From Deltaproteobacteria bacterium (GTDB lineage Bacteria > Desulfobacterota > DSM-4660 > Desulfatiglandales > HGW-15), in assembly GCA_019308525.1 (NCBI GenBank), contig JAFDIC010000011.1:1-42296 (forward strand): a stretch of 42,296 nt of DNA, written 5' to 3'. How positions within the stretch are numbered: position 1 is the first letter of the stretch; every line of letters starts with the position of its first letter. The position numbers and the translations under genes are program-made. Below the pieces are notes generated by a model that saw only the letters and a program-made list of their open reading frames with translations, did no database searches and was not told the origin of the DNA. Below are positions 1 through 8,500 of this stretch, in pieces.

Positions 1-675
1 AACGGCGCAGGGAAGACAACCGTATTCAACCTGATTACCGGTATCTATCCTCCCACGGGAGGGGCGATCCTGTTCAAGGGAGTGGATATCACGGGGAGGA
101 AACCACACCAGATCGTCAAGATGGGTGTTGCAAGGACATTTCAGACCCTGAGGCTCTTCAACAACATGACAGTGCTTGAAAATGCCATGGTGGCCCAGCA
201 CTGCCGGTCAAGGTCTTCCCTGCCAAGTGTCCTGGTCCGTTCTCCGGGTTTCTTGAGGGAGGAAGAGAAGATCGAAAGGATCGCAAAGGAAAACCTGGGG
301 CTTTTCGGGGCCAGGTTGACCGGATTTCGGTACAACCAGAGGGCCATGAACCTGTCCTATGCAAACCGCCGGCGCCTGGAGATAGCCCGGGCACTATCCA
401 CGGATTGTGATCTCGTGCTGCTGGATGAGCCCTCGGCCGGGATGAACCCCAAAGAGACGGAAGAAATCACGAGATTCATCAAACAATTACGCGATGATTA
501 CGGCTACAGTTTTCTGATCATTGAGCACAAGCTCAAGGTGGTGAAGAGCATCTCCGACAGGGTGGTCGTCCTTGACTATGGCAGCAAAATAGCGGAAGGG
601 GACTACGAACACGTGGCAAACAACGAGTATGTGATCCAGGCATACTTGGGAAGGAGACATGGGAAGAGGGCATGA
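1..675 (+). CDS. livG: Branched-chain amino acid ABC transporter ATP-binding protein LivG (5' end cut by window)
   Basis: ATPase subunit that powers uptake of branched-chain amino acids or related amides on the cytoplasmic face of the membrane. The frame is open from base 1 and begins inside the Walker A loop (NGAGKTT, residues 1-7 of the visible part), so roughly the first 35-40 residues lie outside the window. Visible motifs are the signature LSYANRRRLEIARAL (from about residue 118), Walker B LVLLDEPSAG (138-147) and the H-loop His in IIEHK (about 176). The signature is LSYANRR where LivG proteins usually have LSYGQQR, a mild variation. The C-terminal tail after the H-loop matches the longer LivG type rather than LivF. 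The gene overlaps livF by 17 bases. Family assignment is secure; the exact substrate cannot be read from sequence. Confidence 0.93.
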   Translation, partial: NGAGKTTVFNLITGIYPPTGGAILFKGVDITGRKPHQIVKMGVARTFQTLRLFNNMTVLENAMVAQHCRSRSSLPSVLVRSPGFLREEEKIERIAKENLGLFGARLTGFRYNQRAMNLSYANRRRLEIARALSTDCDLVLLDEPSAGMNPKETEEITRFIKQLRDDYGYSFLIIEHKLKVVKSISDRVVVLDYGSKIAEGDYEHVANNEYVIQAYLGRRHGKRA

Positions 676-1387
676 GCATATCCTGAATCTCTCCGAAGTG
701 GATGCATTCTACGGGAAGATCCAGGCCCTGGGAGACATAAATGTCTCCATAAGGGATAAGGAGCTGGTCTGCCTGCTGGGTGGTAATGCCTCGGGGAAGT
801 CCACCACCCTCAAGACCATCCTGGGTGTGGTAAAGCCGGCCAGGGGCAAGGTAGAGTTCATGGGGGAGAGGATCGACGGGCTCTCCACGGGCGAGATCGT
901 GGCCAGGGGAATCTCCATAGTCCCGGAGAATCGCAGGATCTTCCCGAAGTTGACGGTCCTGGAAAATCTGGAGCTGGGGGCGTACCTTCGGAAAGACACC
1001 GAGGGCATTGCCCGTGACATGGAAAGGGTGTTTGAGCTTTTTCCCCGGCTCAAGGAGAGGTTGAAGCAGTACGGCGCGACCCTGAGCGGCGGGGAGCAGC
1101 AGATGCTCGCCATGGGCCGTGCCTTGATGTCACGGCCGAAACTACTCCTCATGGATGAACCTTCCATGGGGCTTGCCCCTATCCTGGTAGAGGGTTCCTT
1201 TGAGATCATACAGCGAGTCAACCGGGAAGGGGTGACCATCTTCATGGTGGAGCAAAATGCAAACATGGCCCTATCCATAGCTGACAGGGGCTATGTGCTT
1301 CAACTGGGAAGGATAGTGCTCCAGGACAGCGCCGAGAATCTCTTGAACAATGAAATGATGAAAAGGGCCTACCTGGATACGGGATGA
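659..1387 (+). CDS. livF: Branched-chain amino acid ABC transporter ATP-binding protein LivF
   Basis: Second ATPase subunit of the Liv importer, 242 residues, the usual LivF length. Walker A is GGNASGKST (residues 41-49), signature LSGGEQQMLAMGRAL (142-156), Walker B LLLMDEP (162-168), and the switch position reads VEQN with Gln in place of His, as is normal in LivF. The ATG at 659 lies inside the end of livG, with AAGGAG only 2 bases upstream, so translation is probably coupled. The next gene starts one base after the stop, so the downstream PLP enzyme probably belongs to the same transcript. The permease genes (livH, livM) and binding protein (livK) would be expected upstream of the window. 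Confidence 0.94.
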   Translation: MGRGHEHILNLSEVDAFYGKIQALGDINVSIRDKELVCLLGGNASGKSTTLKTILGVVKPARGKVEFMGERIDGLSTGEIVARGISIVPENRRIFPKLTVLENLELGAYLRKDTEGIARDMERVFELFPRLKERLKQYGATLSGGEQQMLAMGRALMSRPKLLLMDEPSMGLAPILVEGSFEIIQRVNREGVTIFMVEQNANMALSIADRGYVLQLGRIVLQDSAENLLNNEMMKRAYLDTG

Positions 1388-1388
1388 G

Positions 1389-2645
1389 ATGAGAATCCTC
1401 TGTAGCGAGTGCAGTAAAGATTATGCTCCCGGCACCATGGGCCGTTGTCGTGCCTGTGAAGGAATCCTGAGGCCTGAGTATCCTGTGGAGGTGGTCAAAA
1501 AGCTCCGGGAGATTGCCCCTGGACCCGGAATCGGCAGGTACAAAGACCTGTTTCCCCTTACCGGGCAGCCCCCTTCCCTTGGGGAGGGAGACACACCCCT
1601 CATTCCATCCAGGAGAACAGGTCAGGCCATGGGTCTTACCCGCCTTTATTTCAAGGTGGAGGGGTGTAATCCCAGTGGATCATTCAAGGACAGGGTTGGG
1701 GTCATTGCCGCGGGGCTGGCACTGGAAAGGGGACTCAAGGGGATAGTCACCGCCTCTTCCGGGAATGCTGCTGCCGCAATTTCAGCTTACAGCGCCGCTG
1801 CGGGCCTCAAGTGCCTCATACTTATTGAGCCGGGCAGCCCCGCCAGCAAGATCAGGCAGACCATTGCCACAGGGGCCAGGGTAATACCGGTCGAAGGGGT
1901 GTTTGACCATGGGCCGGAAGCCATTAGTACCATGATTCTCCAACTCGCCGAGACCCTTGACTATTACCCCGCCTTTGTATGGGCACCGGTCAATCCCTAC
2001 CTGTTGGAAGGGGTCAAGACCATGTCCTACGAGATAGTGGCTCGCCTGGGAAAGGCCCCGGACATGGTGATCAGCCCGGTGGGTGGAGGAGATATGCTTG
2101 CCGGGGAGTGGAGGGGGTACCTGGAGCTGAGCAGGGCCGGTCTCACAGAGGGATTACCCCGGATGGTAGGTGTTCAATCGTCCGCGGCCCCGCCCCTTGT
2201 GAAGGCCTTCCGTTCCGCGTCGAGGCGTGTTAAGCCGCTCCCCTGTGCCGGGTCCAGGATCTCGGGGATAAACGTGCCCTTTACCGGCGAGCACGCCCTT
2301 GAGGCGGTCAGGGAATCGGGCGGCATTGTCATTGATGTGGATGACGAAGAGGCATTTGCCCTTCAGCAAAGGGTGGCCATGGATGAAGGTCTCTGGATAG
2401 AACCGGTCTCGGCAGTTCCCCTCGCAGCCCTGAAGAACCTCCTGGATCAAGGCCTCGTGGAAAAGGATGATTTGATCGTGTGCGTAATGAGCGGAGCGGG
2501 GTTCAAGGACGATCAACTTGGCCGGGAAGCAGCGGAAAAGGTATCAAGGCGCAAATCCCTGCCCTTTGACATCGAGGCCATACTCACCGAAGCAGAGGCT
2601 CTCAAGGCTTCTTGCGGGGACGTCCCTGTTCGTCCCACCCCCTGA
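1389..2645 (+). CDS. Threonine synthase-like PLP-dependent enzyme
   Basis: A 418-residue fold-type II PLP enzyme resembling threonine synthase (COG0498). An N-terminal zinc-ribbon-like segment carries Cys5, Cys8, Cys20 and Cys23. The PLP-binding lysine is K100 in NPSGSFKDR; a substrate-loop motif ASSGN is at 122-126 and the phosphate-binding glycine loop VGGGD at 231-235. The ATG follows the livF stop by one base, so it is probably translated from the liv transcript. A second, longer threonine synthase lies at 26281-27783, where it looks like the housekeeping copy. This one may therefore act on another amino acid delivered or released through the transporter, for example as an ammonia-lyase or a specialised synthase; that is inference. 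Its 3' end overlaps the convergent oxidoreductase gene by 44 bases. Confidence 0.8.
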   Translation: MRILCSECSKDYAPGTMGRCRACEGILRPEYPVEVVKKLREIAPGPGIGRYKDLFPLTGQPPSLGEGDTPLIPSRRTGQAMGLTRLYFKVEGCNPSGSFKDRVGVIAAGLALERGLKGIVTASSGNAAAAISAYSAAAGLKCLILIEPGSPASKIRQTIATGARVIPVEGVFDHGPEAISTMILQLAETLDYYPAFVWAPVNPYLLEGVKTMSYEIVARLGKAPDMVISPVGGGDMLAGEWRGYLELSRAGLTEGLPRMVGVQSSAAPPLVKAFRSASRRVKPLPCAGSRISGINVPFTGEHALEAVRESGGIVIDVDDEEAFALQQRVAMDEGLWIEPVSAVPLAALKNLLDQGLVEKDDLIVCVMSGAGFKDDQLGREAAEKVSRRKSLPFDIEAILTEAEALKASCGDVPVRPTP

Positions 2646-4416
2646 GGCGGTAATAGTCTCTCACCATTTCCTCAATTGGTACCACCTGACCCTTGGATGC
2701 CCCTTCTTCCAGAGGTTCATGGGTAAAACGCCTTGGGAGGGTGTCGTGGCGAGTATCTATTCCAAAGTCGATATTCAGCAAACGCTCCCTGTCAATTGTC
2801 TCTCTCAGGGCCTCGTCCACCCTTTCAGGAGTAAATTTCAAGCCGGTCCCGGCCCTCAGCAACCTGGAGGCAAAATCAAAGTCAAGTATATCCATGCTCA
2901 ACCCCACGTTCTTGCACATGGTAAGACAGTCCGTGAGCAGGGCCTGCCGTTCGGTGTATTCCACCAGTACCGCCTTACCCTTGTCCGATAGGCGATCCGC
3001 TGCATCCCTGGTGCCGAACCGTTTCTCGCTCTCTTCGTACCTTTCAGTAAGCTCGAAAAAGGGTTCTGCCCTGAGGTGATCCGCCCCCCTTGAGGCAATG
3101 GCATAGGTCAGGCCGAAGGCCTTTAAGCCGCGGGGGTCCCCGCATATCATATCAAGGCCTTTTATCTGGAATGCATAGAGATCCGTTCCCTTGCCGAAAC
3201 GCCCGGCAAGGCTCCTGGTCCCCTCTGCAAAGGCGTCTCCGATTCCCTCCCTGTGGACTATCATGTGCATGATCTTCTCAATGGTTTCCCTGTTGCCCCA
3301 GGAAAAATCAAGGCCGCCCAAATCCTCTTTGCTGAGAAGGCCCCTCTGGAGACACTCCATGGCCCAGCCTATGGTCTCCCCGGAACTGAGTGAGTCGACC
3401 CCCATTCGGTTCAGGTATGCGTTCATCTTCAGGGCGAAACGCAGATCGTCATTACCTATTCGGGAGCTGTAGCTGCAAAGGGTCTCGAACTCGGGCCCCT
3501 CCGCCTCCTCGTCCTCCGTGATATAGTAACGGGAACAGTGAATGTTGCAGTTGAAACAGCCCTTGTTCTTCACCTTGTAAACTTCAGTGATCTTCTCTCC
3601 GCTGACCTGGTCCACGTATTGCGCAATGCCCCTCTGGAAGTGGTCCGTGGGAAGGATGCCCAGGTTATTCAACGCCTTCATGAGGAGGGTGGACCCCAGG
3701 GCCTTTCGGCGTTCGTATTCCGGGTGGGCCATGATTCTCTTGTCAAATTCCCGGCAGAGGTCAAGAAAGCCCAGAGTATCATGGAGCGTGAGCCGGCTGG
3801 TCCCCCGAACCGCGACTGCCTTAAGGTTCTTTGAACCAAAGAGACACCCCATGCCGGTGCGGCCGCACATCCTGGAGTTGTTACACGCGACCGTGGCGAA
3901 CTTGACCAGGTTCTCTCCCGCCGGTCCTATGGCTGCGACCTGGATGTCATTGTCGCTCAGCTCTCTACGGATACCGGCCGTTGTTTGAAATATGTCCTTT
4001 CCCCACAAGTGTGTTGCATGCCTTATCTCCACCAGGTCATCCCTGATCAACAGGTAACTTGGTGTTTCAGCCCTGCCCGTGACGATCACCTGGTCATAGC
4101 CCGCATATTTCAATTCCGGCCCGAAAAAGCCTCCTGCTGCGGAGTCCCCAAGGATGCCTGTCAGCGGAGACTTGCCGGAGATGGTCATGTAGGCCGATGT
4201 GGAAAAGAGGGTGCCCGTCAGGGGTCCCACCCCTATGAGGAGCATGTTCTCTTCGCCCAGGGGGTCCACATCCCTTTTCAGCTCATCAAAGAGCCTTCGT
4301 GAGTTGAGGGCCCGTCCTCCTATCACCCTGAGCACGTAGGAGGGGTCGGTCTTCTCCCTTGTGATTTTGCCGCTCGATAGGTCTACCCTCAGAATATGTC
4401 CGCCGTATCCATGCAT
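2602..4416 (-). CDS. aor: Aldehyde:ferredoxin oxidoreductase (tungsten/molybdopterin enzyme)
   Basis: Oxidises aldehydes to carboxylic acids (or reduces acids in reverse) with ferredoxin as electron partner, using a bis-pterin tungsten or molybdenum cofactor and one [4Fe-4S] cluster. At 604 residues it is full length for the family. Cluster ligands fit the known pattern: Cys287, Cys290, Cys294 (CFNCNIHC) and a fourth at Cys497 or Cys501 (DCLTMC), closely matching the spacing in characterised archaeal AOR. The N-terminal domain has the family look (LTGILGDSAAGGFFGPELK-type segment near residues 85-104). It is the last gene of a minus-strand trio: a ferredoxin-like protein starts 3 bases upstream of its ATG, and a small TIGR04076-type protein precedes that. 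The natural aldehyde cannot be deduced; the adjacent amino-acid transporter suggests amino-acid-derived aldehydes. Confidence 0.93.
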   Translation of the reverse strand: MHGYGGHILRVDLSSGKITREKTDPSYVLRVIGGRALNSRRLFDELKRDVDPLGEENMLLIGVGPLTGTLFSTSAYMTISGKSPLTGILGDSAAGGFFGPELKYAGYDQVIVTGRAETPSYLLIRDDLVEIRHATHLWGKDIFQTTAGIRRELSDNDIQVAAIGPAGENLVKFATVACNNSRMCGRTGMGCLFGSKNLKAVAVRGTSRLTLHDTLGFLDLCREFDKRIMAHPEYERRKALGSTLLMKALNNLGILPTDHFQRGIAQYVDQVSGEKITEVYKVKNKGCFNCNIHCSRYYITEDEEAEGPEFETLCSYSSRIGNDDLRFALKMNAYLNRMGVDSLSSGETIGWAMECLQRGLLSKEDLGGLDFSWGNRETIEKIMHMIVHREGIGDAFAEGTRSLAGRFGKGTDLYAFQIKGLDMICGDPRGLKAFGLTYAIASRGADHLRAEPFFELTERYEESEKRFGTRDAADRLSDKGKAVLVEYTERQALLTDCLTMCKNVGLSMDILDFDFASRLLRAGTGLKFTPERVDEALRETIDRERLLNIDFGIDTRHDTLPRRFTHEPLEEGASKGQVVPIEEMVRDYYRLRGWDEQGRPRKKP

Positions 4417-4419
4417 AAT

Positions 4420-4941
4420 CTAACCCCTCCTGGAAGCAAGCCATGTCTGTCTCAATTTTCCCGAGGATGAGAGTGCAAAACCAAGCCGTTTTTCCCCCGC
4501 CGGGATCTTTGCCCGCTTTTTCTTGTAGGGCTTAAGGCTTACCTGGTCCATTATGTCGGGTTCAAAGCTAATCGCCCCCATGGTGCAGGCCCTGACACAG
4601 CGCGGGTCGCCCCCGCACAGGTCACACACCAGGGGAAAATATTCGTAGATTTCGATTGCGCCGATAGGGCACAGGTGTTCACAGGTGCCGCAGGCCGTAC
4701 AGAGGACCGTTGATACCACTACCTGCCCGTAGTCGCCGACTGAGATGGCGGATTCAGGGCATTTGGTGCAGTACCTCTCCTGGCACTGCTGGCATACCAC
4801 TGGAAAATCAATCCCGGTCTCTTCCATTTTCACCACCCTGATACGGGCACCGTTTCTTCCCACCTTGCCCGAGTGGAAAAAGGAGCAATTGACCTCACAG
4901 CGACAGCAACCTGAACATTTCTCCGGATCAATGCTCAACAT
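4420..4941 (-). CDS. Four-cluster ferredoxin-like electron-transfer protein paired with AOR
   Basis: A 173-residue soluble iron-sulfur protein of the HycB/DmsB-like polyferredoxin type. Cysteines fall in four sets that could hold four [4Fe-4S] clusters: C9/C12/C15/C19 (plus an extra C13), C50/C53/C58/C61, C81/C84/C87/C91 (CTACGTCEHLC) and C106/C109/C115/C119. The C-terminal 45 residues lack cysteines and are Lys/Arg-rich. It ends 3 bases before the oxidoreductase gene and its ATG overlaps the stop of the upstream small gene by 7 bases, so the three are translationally coupled. The likely role is shuttling electrons between the oxidoreductase and a cellular acceptor, comparable to the small subunit of two-subunit AOR complexes. 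No signal peptide or membrane segment is visible. Confidence 0.88.
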   Translation of the reverse strand: MLSIDPEKCSGCCRCEVNCSFFHSGKVGRNGARIRVVKMEETGIDFPVVCQQCQERYCTKCPESAISVGDYGQVVVSTVLCTACGTCEHLCPIGAIEIYEYFPLVCDLCGGDPRCVRACTMGAISFEPDIMDQVSLKPYKKKRAKIPAGEKRLGFALSSSGKLRQTWLASRRG

Positions 4942-5222
4942 GACTCCCCGATCCTTTCTATTCGGTAATGGACAAGCCCCCTGGGGTCCGGGCAGACGAA
5001 TACCTGGCCTTCCTTGCTGGCCCAGTCCCCTTTCTTGGGTTCAGATCTTTGCAAAAGGGGGAATATGGGCATCATGCTCTGGAGGGCCCAGAGGCACACG
5101 TGCTTTCCTTCGGGCACCATGAGCCGCATACCATGTTTATCTACGTAGAAACAATCCCCCACGAGCAGGGATTGGCTGCAATAACCGTCGATCCTTTCCA
5201 CCGTGACCTTTAGCTTGTGCAT
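4935..5222 (-). CDS. TIGR04076-like small protein, first gene of the AOR trio
   Basis: A 95-residue protein starting MHKLKVTVERIDGYCSQ. The pattern of an N-terminal beta strand, a GDCF/V segment, a proline/glycine turn, CLWALQSMMPIFPLL and a CPDP near the end fits the uncharacterised TIGR04076 family. The start at 5222 is preferred because GAGGGAGATT sits just upstream; the ATG at 5246, eight codons earlier, has no ribosome-binding site. Its stop overlaps the ferredoxin ATG (ATGTTGA). Cys residues in GYCSQ, GDCF, HVCL and VCPDP could bind metal, but no function is established. Its position ahead of the ferredoxin and AOR suggests an accessory role in that redox system. Confidence 0.72.
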   Translation of the reverse strand: MHKLKVTVERIDGYCSQSLLVGDCFYVDKHGMRLMVPEGKHVCLWALQSMMPIFPLLQRSEPKKGDWASKEGQVFVCPDPRGLVHYRIERIGESC

Positions 5223-5303
5223 AATCTCCCTCACCCAAATGACCATACTCTACAACAAATATCCCTCATGTTCAAGGGTCGCACTTGCCCTTCCCCCTCC
5301 TTT

Positions 5304-5352
5304 GCAGGAGCAACTTTTTGGTTGCGAATCATCATCCCTCCCCTGTAGGAGC
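5304..5352 (+). repeat. Two REP-like units in the divergent intergenic region 5223-5532
   Basis: Unit 1 (5304-5330) reads GCAGGAGCAAC, a T-rich loop, then GTTGCGAATC; GCAAC at 5310-5314 pairs with GTTGC at 5321-5325. Unit 2 begins at 5343 with CTGTAGGAGCAAC and is truncated after that. The same CTGTAGGAGC head recurs at 38986 and, inverted, at 42213-42222, always between genes. Apart from these units and a promoter candidate, the 310-base gap holds nothing recognised. Confidence 0.5.
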
Positions 5353-5395
5353 AACCTGTGAATGAAACCCCGAGAATCCGTTGAACATTCCATTC

Positions 5396-5424
5396 TTGAC
5401 AGTTGGCATACCAGCCATTAATGT
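5396..5424 (+). promoter_or_regulatory. Candidate sigma70 promoter for the cyclase/AAA/TPR gene
   Basis: A perfect -35 TTGACA (5396-5401) is followed after 17 bases by TAATGT (5419-5424), a weak -10. It lies about 110 bases ahead of the start codon at 5533 and points the right way. The poor -10 keeps confidence low. Confidence 0.35.
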
Positions 5425-5532
5425 CATCATCATGATGAAGAAAGAGGAAATGCTTTTCCAGCCTGGCGATAAATCCATGAGCGATAAGACGTACCTCGGA
5501 AGATAATACGTGGGTTGGGGGAGGCATATTCT

Positions 5533-8500
5533 ATGAAATGCCCGAATTGCCGCGTTGAAAATCCCGAAGAAAATAGATTCTGTAGAGAATGCGGGACCAA
5601 ACTCTTGCTGTCATGCCCCCAGTGCCAGTCCGAGGTCCTCACAGGGGATAAGTTTTGCGGACAATGCGGACACAAACTGGAGGAGGTTGAGAAGGCCGGG
5701 GGGATACCCGAAACGGAAGGGGAGCGCAAATACGTGACGGTGGTCTTCTCCGACCTCTCCGGATACACGTCAATGTCCGAAAAGCTGGACCCCGAAGAAG
5801 TCAAAGAGATAATGAGTCGAATCTTTGGGGAAATTGCCCAGGTGGTGACAAAATACGAAGGGTTTATCGAGAAGTTCGTCGGCGATGCGGTCATGGCCCT
5901 CTTTGGTATCCCCAAGAGTCATGAAGACGATCCCGTGAGAGCAATCCGGGCTGCCAGAGAGATTCATGATCGGATCGAGGCCCTGAGCCCTGAAATCGAA
6001 AAGAGGATCGGGCAACCCCTTTCAATGCATACAGGCATCAATACTGGTCTTGTGGTTACGGGCGAAATAGACCGGCAGAAAGGGATCCATGGTGTGGCAG
6101 GAGACACGGTCAATCTTGCTTCAAGGCTAGAGGATCTCGCCAAGAGAGGTGAAATCCTGGTTGGAAACGACACCCGCCGCCAAGCCGAGGGATATTTCAT
6201 CTTCGAATCGATGGAGCCTGTTACCGTAAAGGGAAAGTCGGAGCCTGTTCAGGTATTCAGGGTCCTGGGACCGAAAAAGAGACCTTTGACAACACACCGC
6301 CTTTCCGGCCTGAGGGCGGACCTCATAGGCAGAGACGTGGAGCTGGCTGAACTGAAGGATGCAGTGGATGGCCTCAAGCAAGGAAAGGGGAAAATATTTT
6401 CCATCTGCGGTGACGCCGGTACGGGGAAAAGCAGGCTCGTTGAGGAATTCAAGGCTACCCTGGATCTCGACCAGATCCAGTGGTTCGAGGGGCATGCGTA
6501 CCCCTATTCTCAGAACACTCCCTACTTCCCCTTGATTGATCTCCTCAATGGGGTTTTTCAGATAGATGAAGACGACCCCCCTGAGAAGATAAGGAGTAAA
6601 ATAGAATCCGGCATCAGGCGACTTGTCCGGGACCCGAATGATATCATTCCCTATGTGGGCAGTCTTTATTCGCTGGACTATCCGGAGACAGGAGACGTAC
6701 ACCCGGAGTTTTGGAAATCCCGGCTTCAGCAATCAGTTCTGAAGGTCCTGGTCGGCCTGGCGAAAAGAAGGCCGACCGTGTTTTTCCTGGAGGATCTCCA
6801 TTGGGCGGATATCTCCTTTGTGGATCTGCTCAGAAAGGCGTGCCTGGAGATACCGCAGCCTGCCATTGTCCTGTGCGTGTACAGGCCCACATTCAGCCTT
6901 TTCACGGGTCATCAACTTGTTTCAGTAAAGGATATCTACCGGGAGATTCGGCTCCAGGACCTACCTCTCTCGGATGCCCAGCAGATGCTGGCTTCCCTTC
7001 TCAAGACCGAGAGCATCCCTGCGGACCTGGCACGACTGGTTCAGTACAAAACAGAGGGCAATCCATTCTACCTTGAGGAACTGGTCAATTCCCTGATCGA
7101 ATCCGAGGTCCTCGTGAAGGATAACGGCACCTGGAAAATCACGAAACCCATCGGTGAGCTGGACATATCATCTTCAATCTACGGCATTATTTCAGGCAGA
7201 CTTGACCGATTGGAAAGGCAGACAAAGCGCGTACTTCAAGAGGCTTCAGTGATCGGGAGGGCCTTTCTTTATGATATTGTGAAGAAGATCACCGAGGTCA
7301 GGGATCGGGTTGATTCTTGTTTGAACGCCCTGGAGCGACTCGACATTATTCGAGCACGCTCATTGGATCCGGATCTTGAATACATGTTCAAGCATCCCCT
7401 GACCCAGGAGGTTGTCTACAACGGTCTTCTCAAGAAGGAGCGCCAGGAAATCCACGAGCAAATAGGCCTAGTTATGGAGAGCCTGTTCAGGGAAAGGATT
7501 TCGGAGTTCTATGAGACCCTGGCCTTTCATTTTTCCAAGGGGCGCTCTGCCAACAAGGCCGTGGATTACCTGGTAAAGGCGGGTGAAAAGAGCCTGGCAA
7601 GGTACTCTGTGCAGGAAGCCCATGAATACTACAAGCAAGCTTACAAGCTCCTGGTGTCCAAGGCGGAAAGTATTGAAGAGGACAGGCGCCGCTTGATCGA
7701 CCTGTTGAATAGCTGGGCCTATGTTTATTACTACCTTGGAGAAGCTAAGGAGTTCATTGATCTGTTCAAGACACACATGGATTTGGCAGATTCCCTGGAC
7801 GACAAGGCCAGGCGCGGGATGTTCTACGCGTGGCTGGGCATCGCCCTTTGGCTGGAAGGCCGGTCAAGGGATTCATACGAGTACCTGAGGATCGGGCTGG
7901 AGCTTGGCGAAGCTTCAGGGGATCAAAAGGTGGAAGGCTACGCATGCACTTGGCTCACCTGGGCCTGCGCGGAACTGGGCCTTTTTGACGAGGGTATCGA
8001 ATACGGGAAAAGGGCCCAGAGGATTGCCAGGAGCTTTCCCTCCGATCAATACCTCTTTTTCAAATCTCTCGGCGGGATAAGTTATTGCAATCTCTTCAAG
8101 GGTCAAGTGAAGGAACTCTTGCAGGCCTCACAATCTCTCCTGGACTACGGGGAGAGAACCTCCAATAGCAGGAGCAATGTCTTTGGACACTGGGTGGATT
8201 CATGGGGCCATTTAATGATTGGGGACTACGAAGCAGGGATAAGAAGTTGTGAAAAGGCCGTCGAAGCGGCCCTGGATCCCTTTTATGCAATATTTCCACT
8301 TGTGGGGCTCGGTACTGCGTGCGTTTTCAATGAGCAATTTCAGAAAGCGGAAGAGGTCTTACAGGAAGCCCTGGTTTTTGGTGAAAAGCACGGGATCGGA
8401 GAACTTCTCGCACTGGCCAATATGCTGATAGGCACGATATTGATCGCCAAGGGGCAAATGAAGCATGGGCTTAAGATATTCAAAGGGGCCCAAAACACCC

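Noticed and set aside
709..1278. 189-codon open frame on the minus strand inside livF
   Set aside because: Antisense to a gene with all family motifs; no ribosome-binding site or domain resemblance.
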